Counted from the first letter of the stretch, positions 18,489 through 32,388 are shown. The stretch is DNA of 64,000 bases from Nereocystis luetkeana (GCA_031213475.1 JARUPZ010000023.1:9256157-9320156); one strand, 5' to 3'. Numbers and translations: made by a program. The notes: generated by a model from the sequence alone, not told the origin.

Positions 18489-18971
18489 TCAAGTGGCCAA
18501 AGCTGTGGAGGTCAAAGGCGAGGCGCACCGTAGATGTGGCGTTTGTAGCCAAACCGGAGGCGTTCCACGCAAGGAGTTAGGGGTTCCGACGTTTCGACAT
18601 GTTTCGTTGTTCCGTTTTCGACGTTTCGACATGGTTCGTTGTTCCGTTTTCGACGTTTCGACATGGTTTGCTGTTTGGATCGAGCATTTTGCCACTCCGC
18701 TTTTCCACCCCTGCGCTCCCGGCGCGCCGACCCCCCTGGGTCGGCGCGCCGGAGCGTAAGCGCTGAGGAAAGCAGAATGCGGTTCGGTGGCGAGCCGATC
18801 CAAGTATGCCTCGCTCCCCGGCGCTTGTGGTTCGCGAATACTTTTCTGCCTGTCGGGAAAATCGGGAAGGTAAAGCTGATTATCGCATGTATGTCTCGTA
18901 CATACAGCAGTTATTACCTGGTACATCGTAGAGATTGGTCTGTACGGTGTCGGGCGGGCGACTCTTTTCAA
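18489..18971 (-). CDS. Minus-strand open frame spanning the unit tail, doubtful
   Basis: 160 codons on the minus strand, crossing the tail/head junction, the GGCGCGCC hairpin and the 32-bp repeat. The repeat supplies residues such as TEQRTMSKRRKRNNET. It occurs at each complete junction (30273-30755, 46979-47461). The first part (MYQVITAVCTRH) is also present at the left-flank stub. Composition is dictated by the repeats, so I regard it as probably non-coding. Confidence 0.1.
   Translation of the reverse strand: MKRVARPTPYRPISTMYQVITAVCTRHTCDNQLYLPDFPDRQKSIREPQAPGSEAYLDRLATEPHSAFLSAYAPARRPRGVGAPGAQGWKSGVAKCSIQTANHVETSKTEQRTMSKRRKRNNETCRNVGTPNSLRGTPPVWLQTPHLRCASPLTSTALAT
18587..18675 (+). repeat. 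32-bp tandem repeat, about 2.8 copies
   Basis: Copies start at 18587, 18619 and 18651 with CGACGTTTCGACATG and continue GTTCGTTGTTCCGTTTT. The first differs by one base. Also at 30371-30459 and 47077-47165; absent from truncated R4. Confidence 0.9.
18714..18756. repeat. Strong inverted repeat with two GGCGCGCC cores (R1)
   Basis: Arms of 19-20 bp (CGCTCC[C]GGCGCGCCGACCC and its complement) pair with a single bulged C and a four-base loop. Could extrude as a cruciform or fold in RNA. It lies 39 bp after the 32-bp repeat and 166 bp before the next unit head. Confidence 0.9.
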
Positions 18972-20602
18972 TCTTGATCCAGCGAATCAAGACAGCGTTC
19001 GCTATAGCTCTGCCCACCAGCAGCCACGCCATGCTGGCGCTGCCGCTGGGCTGACCGTTGCGTGCCCTGGTGCCACCCCGCACTCCGCCGGCGCCTGGCT
19101 TTTGGTATCCGTTTTGATCACAGAGGGGTGCCGGTGTCCGTGTGCTCTGTCTTTTTTCGCGCGGCTTTGCTTTTCTTCCAACTGGGGAGTTCTCTTGTTG
19201 TCACTCGAGTCGAGAACGCCGGATCGAGGCATGTGAACACTGAAGGTGGTACAATAGGTACAAGGTAGCGGTCTCAATGCCCCGCCCGTCGATCGTCGCG
19301 AACCCATATGGCGCGAAGTCGGGGATCTCCCTTTCTTTCGAAAATAAAGCGACCCGCCTGCCTCAGAGAGAGACCCTCCGTACAGCAAGCAGTGCTATCA
19401 ATACCACTCGCACTGTAGTACAGAAGTACACAAACTAAAAAATGAACATCGCTCGCACTTGCTGCCTGCGGGAACCCGATTTTTCCGCCCACTGAAAAGG
19501 TATTCTACGTAGCGAAGGGATGAGGTCTGGCTGTGCTGATTGATGCCGCTGCTGCCATGCTCGCCACACAGCCTCTCCCCATCCCCTCGCCTGCTGGAAT
19601 CGACCACTCTGGCCCTCACCGCGTTTGGGACCGACCGTCGTTGCGCTATGATAAACTGGTATCTGGTACCTGGTACAGTATATGATACAGCAGTGGTAGT
19701 GGTAGCGTACGAAAGAAGTACAAGTACGTCACTTTGCCGTCCACAAAAAGGTCGGATATTTCGCACCAAGGCGTTTCACAAAAACGACCTACTCGTACAG
19801 CAACTCTGTTTCCAAGTACTCTAGGTCCGAAATATAAGAACGTTTGTGTATTTATATTCAAAACATACATTCCTTATATTTTGGGAGATAGTGGGATATA
19901 TTAGTGATACTGACACTCGATTCCAGGCGACGACAACCTTGCGTGCATTAACTCACATGTTTCTACCCCCATCTCTTCTCCCCTACCTCTCCATCCCCAC
20001 CTCCGTCGGTTGCAAACCAGGTACGAGAGCAGACCCCGTCATCCCGATGCGGCACCTCTTCAAGCGCGAACTATCCGCGTTGTCGCCGGGTAAGGCCGGA
20101 TGCGTTGTACCCGAATGAAGGACGCCACCGATCCTGCCGGGAAAACAACGTGAGCCCTCTCAATATGTCTGCCGAACCTTGTACACAAGTAGAAACATCC
20201 GTGCGCCGCACGCTTGAGCTATATATACCAGGTATATATGTATATATGTATACTGGCGCTATTCATCGCGACCTACCTTATTCTCGCGTAGAAAAATACA
20301 TGTATACACGAAACTGCGAAGTCAACGCTTCGACCGTCGTAGAGGGCGCAAAGTGTGTGCAATGCTCACAGACTCACGGTCACCAGCCCGCGCGCATCTT
20401 GCTGTCCGTCTTGTTCCGTGCCCGCACACCATGATACAGGCGAGACGGGTCATGTGACGAAGACGAGGGCAGGTGGTGATCGGGAAGCTGTATCGTGGCA
20501 CGGCCGAGGCGAAGACAGCTCAACCGCGCCGACGTTGTTGTTGTTATATTGTTAGTTCCGGTCGTATCTGTTGTTGGCGTCTACTTTGTGATTGCTTTTG
20601 AG

Positions 20603-23540
20603 TGTGACAAGGTTGTCAGTGGGAGTCGGAGTATAGAAGTGGAGTACCGGTGTTACTCGCGATGGGCGTTTGGATGTTTCCGCCGGTAGCGACGCCACGG
20701 AGTTCTTCCTGCCGTACAGAGCGTTTCTGTCGTTTGGACTTGCACATGAGAATGACCTCTGGTGGGAGGCAGGCCTCTTCAAACAGGCTGTAAGTGCGAA
20801 CACAAGTTTCTAGGTCGCTCGTTTTCGTGGCGACCAGTGTTGTGCGTTCGGTTCTCTGGCGCGGTGTATCCCGCGGGTGCTCTCCATGTCATAGACAGCT
20901 ACGTTGATGCGGCAGGAATCGAGGGTGGCTCCCCCCCCTCGGCTCTGATCCTTGGTCTGGGTAACTCAGCCTCTCGCGTTAACTCGCGAGGAAAACAATA
21001 ATGGCGTCGGGCAATCACGCGGTCCGTTGGGGTTAGTGTTATTGAACACAACACTAAAATTTGTAGCGTTCACGGAGGTTTCCGTTAATCGGCGACGTTT
21101 CTTCGTGAATGCTGCATTGAAGGTACACTATCTACTTTTGTAAGTCGGTTGTCGGTGATGTCTTTGTTGATGTTTAGTTCGGGGTCGCTGTGCATGTGAC
21201 AAGGTCGTCAGTGGGAGTCGGGGTATAGAAGTGGAGTACCGGTGTTACTCGCGATGGGCGTTTGAATGTTTCCGCCGGTAGCGACGCCACGGAGTTCTTC
21301 CTGCCGTACAGAGCGTTTCTGTCGTTTGGACTTGCACATGAGAATGACCTCTGGTGGGAGGCAGGCCTCTTCAAACAGGCTGTAAGTGCGAACACAAGTT
21401 TCTGACACTAGGTCGCTCGTTTTCATGGCGACCAGTGTTGTGCGTTCGGTTCTCTGGCGCGGTGTATCCCGCGGGTGCTCTCCATGTCATAGACAGCTAC
21501 GTTGATGCGGCAGGAATCGAGGGTGGCTCTCCCCCCTCGGCTCTGATCCTTGGTCTGGGTAACTCAGCCTCTCGCGTTAACTCGCGAGGAAAACAATAAT
21601 GGCGTCGGGCAATCACGCGGTCCGTTGGGGTTAGTGTTATTGAACACAACACTAAAATTTGTAGCGTTCACGGAGGTTTCCGTTAATCGGCGACGTTTCT
21701 TCGTGAATGCTGCATTGAAGGTACGCTATCTACGTTTGTAAGTCGGTTGTCGGTGATGTTTTTGTTGATGTTTAGTTCGGGGTCGCTGTGCATGTGACAA
21801 GGTTGTCAGTGGGAGTCGGGGTATAGAAGTGGAGTACCGGTGTTACTCGCGATGGGCGTTTGGATGTTTCCGCCGGTAGCGACGCCACGGAGTTCTTCCT
21901 GCCGTACAGAGCGTTTCTGTCGTTTGGACTTGCACATGAGAATGACCTCTGGTGGGAGGCAGGCCTCTTCAAACAGGCTGTAAGTGCGAACACAAGTTTC
22001 TGACACTAGGTCGCTCGTTTTCGTGGCGACCAGTGTTGTGCGTTCGGTTCTCTGGCGCGGTGTATCCCGCGGGTGCTCTCCATGTCATAGACAGCTACGT
22101 TGATGCGGCAGGAATCGAGGGTGGCTCTCCCCCCTCGGCTCTGATCCTTGGTCTGGGTAACTCAGCCTCTCGCGTTAACTCGCGAGGAAAACAATAATGG
22201 CGTCGGGCAATCACGCGGTCCGTCGGGGTAAGTGTCATTGAACACAACACTAAAATTTGTAGCGTTCATGGAGGTTTCCGTTAATCGGCGACGTTTCTTC
22301 GTGAATGCTGCATTGAAGGTACGCTATCTACTTTTGTAAGTCGGTTGTCGGTGATGTTTTTGTTGATGTTTAGTTCGGGGTCGCTGTGCATGTGACAAGG
22401 TTGTCAGTGGGAGTCGGGGTAAAGAAGTGGAGTACCGGTGTTACTCGCGATGGGCGTTTGGATGTTTCCGCCGGTAGCGACGCCACGGAGTTCTTCCTGC
22501 CGTACAGAGCGTTTCTGTCGTTTGGACTAGCACATGAGAATGACCTCTGGTGGGAGGCAGGCCTCTTCAAACAGGCTGTAAGTGCGAACACAAGTTTCTA
22601 GGTCGCTCGTTTTCATGGCGACCAGTGTTGTGCGTTCGGTTCTCTGGCGCGGTGTATCCCGCGGGTGCTCGCCATGTCATAGACAGCTACGTTGATGCGG
22701 CAGGAATCGAGGGTTGCTGCCCCCCCTCGGCTCTGATCCTTGGTCTGGGTAACTCAGCCTCTCGCGTTAACTCGCGAGGAAAACAATAATGGCGTCGGGC
22801 AATCACGCGGTCCGTCGGGGTAAGTGTCATTGAACACAACACTAAAATTTGTAGCGTTCACGGAGGTTTCCGTTAATCGGCGACGTTTCTTCGTGAATGC
22901 TGCATTGAAGGTACACTATCTACTTTTGTAAGTCGGTTGTCGGTGATGTTTTTGTTGATGTTTAGTTCGGGGTTGCTGTGCATGTGACAAGGTCGTCAGT
23001 GGGAGTCGGGGTATAGAAGTGGAGTACCGGTGTTACTTGCGATGGGCGTTTGGATGTTTCCGCCGGTAGCGACGCCACGGAGTTCTTCCTGCCGTACAGA
23101 GCGTTTCTGTCGTTTGGACTTGCACATGAGAATGACCTCTGGTGGGAGGCAGGCCTCTTCAAACAGGCTGTAAGTGCGAACACAAGTTTCTAGGTCGCTC
23201 GTTTTCGTGGCGACCAGTGTTGTGCGTTCGGTTCTCTGGCGCGGTGTATCCCGCGGGTGCTCTCCATGTCATAGACAGCTACGTTGATGCGGCAGGAATC
23301 GAGGGTGGCTCCCCCCCCTCGGCTCTGATCCTTGGTCTGGGTAACTCAGCCTCTCGCGTTAACTCGCGAGGAAAACAATAATGGCGTCGGGCAATCACGC
23401 GGTCCGTCGGGGTAAGTGCTATTGAACACAACACTAAAATTTGTAGCGTTCACGGAGGTTTCCGTTAATCGGCGACGTTTCTTCGTGAATGCTGCATTGA
23501 AGGTACGCTATCTACTTTTGTAAGTCGGTTGTCGATGATG
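20603..23540 (+). repeat. Nested 592/598-bp satellite array in R2, five copies
   Basis: Copies start at 20603, 21195, 21793, 22391 and 22983. The TGACAC insertion is present in copies 2 and 3. Copy 4 carries the TAAAG variant that removes the in-frame TAG. Confidence 0.95.
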
Positions 23541-26500
23541 AAAACGTCACCGCTCGTTTAGCACGGCCAAATGGATGTCTCTTAGGTGGGTGGACGAGAT
23601 TCTCTAGGAGTGTTGTCTACATGCTGAGATTGTAAAAGTAGAAACGGAGTTTTGATGAGAGATACGGACGGAATTAGCTATTGATAATACCAACGTGCAA
23701 CAACAACATGGGAAGATTTGTGACGATTTGCAAGTATGTTGCAGGTTGTCTTTCACGACTTGCGTCTGATAGTCCGTCAAGGACATAGATCCAAGCGCCA
23801 TTCTTCTCCGCTGGACACCGTGAACTCGGGCCTGTTTCACGCGCCCGCGTTTCAGCATCCCCAGAGGGCTACGTATGCTGTGCCCTCGCCATGTTCCGCG
23901 TTTCCACGACGGCGCCTCTTACTAATAGCAGGCCACCGTGATGTGTGACCTGTCTTCTGTGGACTCCGTTTTCGCACAATGATCCATTTTGCTTTCCCGC
24001 TCGACCGGGACGACCTCTCTATCCTTTCCCTACCTGCCCTTCCGCCGTTGAAAACCTAATGGGCACGGCTCGACCATCCCCTTGACAAAATGAGTAGCAA
24101 CCACTCAATCGGCCGAACTCACAGCTGACGTACTCGTGGTAATTTAATCAAATATTCTCGACGTCATTACGGCCGCCGACACTCTCGGACAGTCGGCCTT
24201 TGACCTTACCCACGTGTATTCCACGGACCGATACGTTGCGTCGTGTTGGCAGCCACCCCGTTCAATGTTTTTTGGCAGTGGTTTTCGTCGATATTTTGGT
24301 TCGCCAGTGATCAATGCTTCGTATTCCTGCACGGGGGAGTGTACACATGGTCACCAATAAGGCTTGAGTTCTGTAAGGACCACTCCGAGCTGGAGCGCAT
24401 TATGAGCTCGTCAGATCCGCTGTCGCACAATCTAATATACCTGGTGCCAACAGGTCGTAGCGAACGTGGTTTGGATTACGCTGTTAGTAGGTGGGAGCGC
24501 GAACGGGAAACGCTGTAAGCTCTCGCTGCCACTTTAGCTAGTTGCACACATAATCCGATAATGAAACAGCACCTGTTGAACTGTGACCCTTGGCGTTTGG
24601 CTGAAGCCAGCCTTTCGAACCTCGAGCCATGTTGCCCGTAGGGCGGGTAGGGTACCAACCATTTCTCAATTAATACATAGCTACACACCTCACCCAAAAA
24701 CTCGATTCTGGAACAAAATGTACCTCCCTCCTTCAAGTGTTGCGTTTCACGGCGGGGAGCTTGGTTCGACAACACCTACCGCCAGCCACCAGCTGGCCAC
24801 ACACAAACACAGATCACTCAACTCACGGTCACCAGTACTCGTGTGGACGGCGCAGACGCCGTGCATGAAAGCGTATCTCACGGGTAAGGTCGATCGATCA
24901 GCAGCGGCACCAGCATCACCACCGCCGCCACCGCCACCACCTCCACCAACCACCACCTCAATATCCCCCCACAGCAACCCGCAACACAGCGCAAGCACAG
25001 CCATCAGAACAGCCATCAGCTGGCACCGCAACAGTGCTTGGGACAGGGGCGGGAAGGAATAAGAAGACGTCGCCTGCCTATGTGGCAGTACTTCTCGGAG
25101 TTGAGTCGCCGGTCATGAAGAAAAGCGTCAAGTGCGCGGTAGTCACAGAGTTACGTGCCTCGGGACGACTCCTTGCGCGCAACCAGCAGTGCAGGGAACT
25201 CTTCGCGTACAACCGCGCCGACCCTGCGGCGAGAAATAAAAGCTCCGGGACAAGCAGTCAGCTGTGCCATCTGAACGAGTATTACACCCCCTAGTACAAG
25301 GTGGCGATCAAGGCCAGCCGTCTATCGACATCCACCAGGAAGAAGCGTTCCCTCCCGTGCCGTCGTCGAGTTTTTCTTCTACCATCCCGACCCGTCGTGA
25401 CAAAACTCACATTGCGCTTTACCGTCCCGTCTCGTCACCAAAACCTGTGCGTACCGTCCCGTCCCGCCGTGAATGTATAATCATAATGATTCACCGTCCC
25501 TTTCCACCGAGGGAAAAAATAGTTACTGTCCCGTCTCGTTCCGTCGTGAAATGGCCTATTGAGTTGAGTTTTACCGTCCCGTCCCGTCCCGTCGATAAAT
25601 TGTGCATCCGCTGTCCTGTCCCGTCCCGCCCCGCCAATGTTTCATGTCTCCATTTTACCGTCCCGTTTTCATTTTTCTTTCCTGTCCAACAAGTCAAAAC
25701 TGTCCCGTCCCGTCCCGTCACGGTTCTCAGCCAATGTGACATGCCTGGCTATTATTGAACTCGGGAAAGGCGGATATAATGTTGGCCTTAGCCAGCGGAG
25801 TTCGGGGACGAGGAAGACTCAGTGTATGCAGATGGAGCAGCGATATGTGGGCAAGATCCAAACGGACAAAGACGGCGTATATCACTATTGTTTGTTGTAT
25901 AAGATCTGCCGCTGCAATAGCCTCTAGGTAGAGCTAGAGGACACTACTGGCTCTATACGTCTGATAGTTTCTCTTTTCAGCTCGCCTGTCTAGAAAACTG
26001 AGCACGTCTCGCTGGGAAACTTGTGTAGATGTTTCAACAACAACAGTGTATTCAGCGATCTCATTCAACCTCGGTATACACAAAGTCTTCGAAAGCACCG
26101 CCTGAAACATTCTAGTACACCTCGGGCAGATCATGATCTACGGTATAGATCATCCGCTATAGTTCCTCACCTGCCGTTGTGAGAGGTTGTGCAGGATCTG
26201 CATATATAATACAGATCCAACCCATCAGGGAGTATGTGTTAGAATCATGCAGACTACGTGGGTCCCACCAGGAAACACGATGAGCGGTAGATCATACAAG
26301 ACCATGAACAGATCCATCTGGGTTGAAATATCTAGATGAGGTGGGAATTGATAATCTGTCAGAGGTGTTAAAACATGCGATAGACAGACGTACCTATGTT
26401 AAGTGTGAAGCAGTAGGCACTGACTGCTGCTAGCAGGTGTGCCTTTGACTCTGCTCTGGTCACTCATATAAGGAGCCTGACGATGTCAAAAGTTATAGGC

Positions 26501-28082
26501 TCTTGTATTAGTTGCTGCTTGCCCAGTCAGATGTCTTCTGAACGAAGGAGCGACACATTCATCAGAAAGGCAGGCGATAACGCCTGCTAGGTGGGATGAG
26601 GGGACGCTTGATCTAAATCATAATTCCGCAACAGGAGAAAGGGGATAGCATAGCACCAGCCCACCCTGAAGGGTCGCATATGCAGATTCATAGAAAATCA
26701 GGCAGGAACCAAACCCACCAGGGGAACTCGGAGAATGGGTTGAAGATGCGGCGCTTCACCACCCACTCCCACACCTCTAACTCGTAAGGCTGAAGACAAT
26801 TACACGTGTACACCGCGAGGCAGCGAAGAGTGATCCAGCCCACGATGCTGCCGTGAGGCGTGCTTATGCCAACATCAACGCCCACAAAATCGAACGTGTC
26901 ACACCTATGCTGTTTCACGCTGCTCTCGACAAAACCAACGCAGCACACCAGTTAACACGTAGTGTCAAACTCCCGGTAGCAGACATACTACAATGTAGTA
27001 CAATGTGACGACACATGCTGCGACGGTCTAGACTTCGAGCCTGGGGTTCTCGGTTGGGAACTCCCGCTTCGCAAATGCGTTCAGAGAGCCATCACACCCG
27101 ATAAAACCTCGTTCGTGTTGGTGCCGTTGTCCGCTGCTTGGGCGGAGAACGAGTGCTGGCGGGGGTCCTTGCCCAGTTTGAGTGATTTCGGCCCTACCGA
27201 CGACACCAGTGTTAAGTGTAAGGCAGCATGGATCTAGGGACCGACTACTTCAAGCAGATGTGCCTCTGGCTCTGCTTTGGTCACTTACCAAAAGTGTTTG
27301 ACAATGTTAGAAGCTATAGGCTCTTATACTAGTTGCTGCTTGCCTCGCCAGATGTATTCTGAACGAAGGGGCGAGGCATTCATCAGTAAGGCAGGCGATA
27401 CATTTCGGTCTACTTGATTTTAATGTGTTTGATTTGTATGTTTCTATCCCATTCATTATATTCGCTCATTTTTATCTCTCTCTTTCCTAGTAGTCGTAAC
27501 GCAGGTCCGGGGTCAGAGTAAATGTATGTAAATACTTTCAACGCGATTTATCGTACGAGTGAGGTCGTCTGTTTTCTTTGTGTGTGTATATGTCGACCTT
27601 GAAGTTGTACCTACGTCTACTGGAAGGGGGAGACTAACGGCCACCATTTTCTTCCAAATTGCGGTGTGTTTTATTTTCCTTTTGATGTTGAACTGCTGGG
27701 AAAACCTTTTGGGTTTGTGGCTGATATGCTGGTATTGATGTAAACTGATACTCTGGGACAGACAGCACGGAACTCGTCTACAACCAAAGAATACCACCGC
27801 CGCAAAGAGATGGGCACCTTGATCAACGTCAGGAAGCAATAAATTACATATCATCAGGAAGTGAAATAGGACTCATAGACTGGCAACTCTATCACACTAG
27901 TGTTTCCGTCACCGTCATTGCCACTACGGCAGCTTGGCTTATATACGCACACAGCCCGAGACAAAAGTAACACTTGTACGGGAAGAACGGTCCACGCCTT
28001 AATACAACAGCGGTAGTCGTGCCTAAAACAGCAGTAGCAAAGCCTGGATCGACAAAACAAAATAGGGGTACGATATACATAG

Positions 28083-28676
28083 GATATAATATGTATATAT
28101 GTACATGATTATGTTGTAGCTGCTGCGAGGGAGAAGCATCTACACAGGCGAGAGGAATCCTCCACCCAAGAAGGCTCTGCACGCCCCCGATGCTCTCCCG
28201 TCGCCCCCCGCCCCCCGTCCTATCGTTGCCACTGCCGATATCAACACGGTATCCCCGCAAGCACCACCTCGACAACCACCAACACAACCACGGACACAAC
28301 CACCAACACCACCACCAACGCCACCACCACCATCACCAACACCACCAATACCGTTGACATCACCACCACTACCACTACTACGACCGCAACCACCACTACC
28401 ACCACTATCATCATCGACAGAAAGAGGTTTGCTATCGATAACGTTGCCGAGCCGGTCGACACCGGGGCATGGCAGGTGGTCATGATGATTGTGTCGGTCG
28501 CGACCCTCCTGCCGGTAGAACTCTTCGTCGTGCTCCTGCTGCTCTTTCCGGTCCTGTTCTTCTGTCGTCCCGTTCTGCGTTGGGCTTACATCTCCGTAGA
28601 GCCCGGGCATCAACGACTTTATCTGGAGATGCTGAAAGAAATCCCACGGGTGCATAACTTTCGATTGTGGGTTTAG
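28083..28676 (+). CDS. Possible membrane glycoprotein segment, R2 copy
   Basis: Copy of the 11379-11972 frame with no difference seen in the stalk, membrane segment or tail. It lies about 1 kb left of the R2 deletion junction. Confidence 0.35.
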   Translation, partial: DIICIYVHDYVVAAAREKHLHRREESSTQEGSARPRCSPVAPRPPSYRCHCRYQHGIPASTTSTTTNTTTDTTTNTTTNATTTITNTTNTVDITTTTTTTTATTTTTTIIIDRKRFAIDNVAEPVDTGAWQVVMMIVSVATLLPVELFVVLLLLFPVLFFCRPVLRWAYISVEPGHQRLYLEMLKEIPRVHNFRLWV

Positions 28677-29654
28677 CTATCGTAGTGAGTTTGCAGAATC
28701 TGCGCGGATTGGCCGAGACCTGCAGTTATTTATTTACTTGACATCAAATACCTCTGAAAATGTGTGCTTGAGGCAGGGCGAGGGGGGGGGTCTGATTGAC
28801 CACGCATGCATTTCGACACGGAGCACCGCGGGGAGGGGGCGGGGGGGGGGACGGGCTCATCGCCATCGTTGGACACTAGCGGGAGAGAAGATTGGTCGGC
28901 CACTAAAGTGCGTCGACAGCATAATACATCCAATTGTTAGTAATTGTTGAGCGCGCGCGGGGGGGGAGGGGGGGGGGAGTACTAGTCCCTAAACACCAAG
29001 GATGCACAAAAGTCATGCTGCCTGGTGGTCGAGGTATCGTGTACCACTCTGTCCCAAACCAAAAGGCAAACTATAAGGACAGTTATATATATAATTGATC
29101 AAAATGTTCCTTGTAATATCGAACAGATTGATACTTTGCAGGGAAGATCACTCGGAATCTCGTCATTCTACTGTTAGTAATAGCCTGCAAGACGAAACAT
29201 ACACCCCTGGAATGTACCCTAAATATGTTGACGTTCGATCGAGTAGTGCGGCGGTGATGACTGCGTCGGCCAAAGAGTGGATATAACCCAGACGGTGACC
29301 ACAACCGCGAGGAAGAGGGGGGAAATACAGATCAACCGTACGCCCCCCTCCCCGGGGGGGGGGTGTCCTCGATATTATGCATGGCCGGAGTCGTATGACC
29401 ATGAACCCTCGCATCCCTGCAATGCTGGGGGGTGGGGGGGTACTCGATATCATGCATGGCCATAGTCGTATGACCATAGACCCTCGCATCCGTACAATGC
29501 CGCGACGGAGAAAATCGGGTTTTCACCGACCAAGCAGACACTGCTTGCACAGGAGGCTTCATTGGGGAGGAGAGGGGGGTGTACGCATGTCGTGCACATG
29601 GACGTAGTCGTATTACTATAGACTTTCGCATCCCTTTAATGCCGGAACGGAGCA

Positions 29655-29674
29655 CTTCGAAGTTTATGAGTATC
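29655..29674. other. Junction of the 4,920-bp internal deletion in R2
   Basis: R2 reads CTTCGAAGTT|TATGAGTATC at 29664/29665. The left side equals R1 up to 12960 and the right side equals R1 from 17881. Only one base (T) is shared at the ends. The deletion removes the end of the minisatellite and all open segments from 13882 to 16334. Confidence 0.95.
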
Positions 29675-30497
29675 ATGCGTCGGCACCGTCTCGGAAACGC
29701 CGTTGTTACACCTTGGAGTCGCACCTTAGACTGCTGCGTCAACAGCATAACATCACCAGGCAAGCAAACACACATCTACGTACGAGTAGTGCATCGTCCT
29801 CACCGAAAGCAGCGATCGACAGCTCGATCGACGAGATCAATGACTTCGTCCGCATCGGCAGTCCCGCAATCCCTTACGACCACGTGCTTCATCTGGACGG
29901 CGCAGCCCGGCACCAGCTGCGGTGGCGAGCCCACAAGGTACGCCGAGCACCTCTCGGAGGAACTGCCGATGCCAATCGCCAAGAGTATACGAGCGCCGCA
30001 ATCGATGGCTCTCTTTGCTTGCGACATCCCATCACGAATCGCCGGTCCCCGCTTCCGGGTAACAGAAGCAGCGACAGCAACAACAACTGAAGAGACGGAG
30101 AGCAACACGAGCGCTCGCAGCAGTAGTATTTGTGACGCCTGTGAGCTCCTTCAATCGCTAGATCGAGATACACCCTGCTTTAAGTAACGGTGTAGGCCCT
30201 CCACAAGTACTATAGTGCGGCGATGCACGACGACGCGGGTTCGGTGAACATGTTCTGGTCACAGGTCAATGATCAAGTGGCCAAAGCTGTGGAGGTCAAA
30301 GGCGAGGCGCACCGTAGATGTGGCGTTTGTAGCCAAACCGGAGGCGTTCCACGCAAGGAGTTAGGGGTTCCGACGTTTCGACATGTTTCGTTGTTCCGTT
30401 TTCGACGTTTCGACATGGTTCGTTGTTCCGTTTTCGACGTTTCGACATGGTTTGCTGTTTGGATCGAGCATTTTGCCACTCCGCTTTTCCACCCCTG

Positions 30498-30540
30498 CGC
30501 TCCCGGCGCGCCGACCCCCCTGGGTCGGCGCGCCGGAGCG
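30498..30540. repeat. GGCGCGCC inverted repeat, R2 copy
   Basis: Identical to the R1 hairpin, in the same position relative to the tail/head junction. Confidence 0.9.
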
Positions 30541-32388
30541 TAAGCGCTGAGGAAAGCAGAATGCGGTTCGGTGGCGAGCCGATCCAAGTATGCCTCGCTC
30601 CCCGGCGCTTGTGGTTCGCGAATACTTTTCTGCCTGTCGGGAAAATCGGGAAGGTAAAGCTGATTATCGCATGTATGTCTCGTACATACAGCAGTTATTA
30701 CCTGGTACATCATAGAGATTGGTCTGTACGGTGTCGGGCGGGCGACTCTTTTCAATCTTGATCCAGCGAATCAAGACAGCGTTCGCTATAGCTCTGCCCA
30801 CCAGCAGCCACGCCATGCTGGCGCTGCCGCTGGGCTGACCGTTGCGTGCCCTGGTGCCCCCCCCGCACTCCGCCGGCGCCTGGCTTTTGGTATCCGTTTT
30901 GATCGCAGAGGGGTGCCGGTGTCCGTGTGCTCTGTCTTTTTTCGCGCGGCTTTGCTTTTCTTCCAACTGGGGAGTTCTCTTGTCGTCACTCGAGTCGAGA
31001 ACGCCGGATCGAGGCATGTGAACACTGAAGGTGGTACAATAGGTACAAGGTAGCGGTCTCAATGCCCCGCCCGTCGATCGTCGCGAACCCATATGGCGCG
31101 AAGTCGGGGCTCTCCCTTTCTTTCGAAAATAAAGCGACCCGCCTGCCTCAGAGAGAGACCCTCCGTACAGCAAGCAGTGCTATCAATACCACTCGCACTG
31201 TAGTACAGAAGTACACAAACTAAAAAATGAACATCGCTCGCACTTGCTGCCTGCGGGAACCCGATTTTTCCGCCCACTGAAAAGGTATTCTACGTAGCGA
31301 AGGGATGAGGTCTGGCTGTGCTGATTGATGCCGCTGCTGCCATGCTCGCCACACAGCCTCTCCCCATCCCCTCGCCTGCTGGAATCGACCACTCTGGCCC
31401 TCACCGCGTTTGGGACCGACCGTCGTTGCGCTATGATAAACTGGTATCTGGTACCTGGTACAGTATATGATACAGCAGTGGTAGTGGTAGCGTACGAAAG
31501 AAGTACAAGTACGTCACTTTGCCGTCCACAAAAAGGTCGGATATTTCGCACCAAGGCGTTTCACAAAAACGACCTACTCGTACAGCAACTCTGTTTCCAA
31601 GTACTCTAGGTCCGAAATATAAAGAACGTTTGTGTATTTATATTCAAAACATACATTCCTTATATTTTGGGAGATAGTCGGATATATTAGTGATACTGAC
31701 ACTCGATTCCAGGCGACGACAACCTTGCGTGCATTAACTCACGTGTTTCTACCCCCATCTCTTCTCCCCTACCTCTCCATCCCCACCTCCGTCGGTTGCA
31801 AACCAGGTACGAGAGCAGACCCCGTCATCCCGATGCGGCACCTCTTCAAGCGCGAACTATCCGCGTTGTCGCCGGGTAAGGCCGGATGCGTTGTACCCGA
31901 ATGAAGGACGCCACCGATCCTGCCGGGAAAACAACGTGAGCCCTCTCAATATGTCTGCCGAACCTTGTACACAAGTAGAAACATCCGTGCGCCGCACGCT
32001 TGAGCTATATATACCAGGTATATATGTATATATGTATACTGGCGCTATTCATCGCGACCTACCTTATTCTCGCGTAGAAAAATACATGTATACACGAAAC
32101 TGCGAAGTCAACGCTTCGACCGTCGTAGAGGGCGCAAAGTGTGTGCAATGCTCACAGACTCACGGTCACCAGCCCGCGCGCATCTTGCTGTCCGTCTTGT
32201 TCCGTGCCCGCACACCATGATACAGGCGAGACGGGTCATGTGACGAAGACGAGGGCAGGTGGTGATCGGGAAGCTGTATCGTGGCACGGCCGAGGCGAAG
32301 ACAGCTCAACCGCGCCGACGTTGTTGTTGTTATATTGTTAGTTCCGGTCGTATCTGTTGTTGGCGTCTACTTTGTGATTGCTTTTGAG

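Larger units (their letters stand above)
1614..18922 (+). repeat. Macrosatellite unit R1 (17.3 kb, longest copy)
   Basis: First complete copy of the large tandem unit. The head motif ACATCGTAGAGATTGG at 1614 recurs at 18923 and 47413, and with one substitution at 30707. The tail ends in TTACCTGGT directly before the next head. It contains six copies of the 592/598-bp satellite, which explains most of its extra length over R3. No recognised gene is carried; the open segments are listed separately. Confidence 0.95.
18923..30706 (+). repeat. Macrosatellite unit R2 (11.8 kb, internally deleted)
   Basis: Second copy, collinear with R1. It has five small-satellite units and lacks the segment equivalent to R1 12961-17880. 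Offset to R1 is about +17302 before the small array, +16704 between the array and the deletion, and +11784 after it. Outside these changes it is nearly identical to R1 and R3. Confidence 0.95.

Noticed and set aside
1614-18922. Ribosomal DNA repeat with a subrepeat-containing spacer
   Set aside because: A long unit with internal subrepeats resembles rDNA spacer layout, but no conserved rRNA sequence was found anywhere in the unit.
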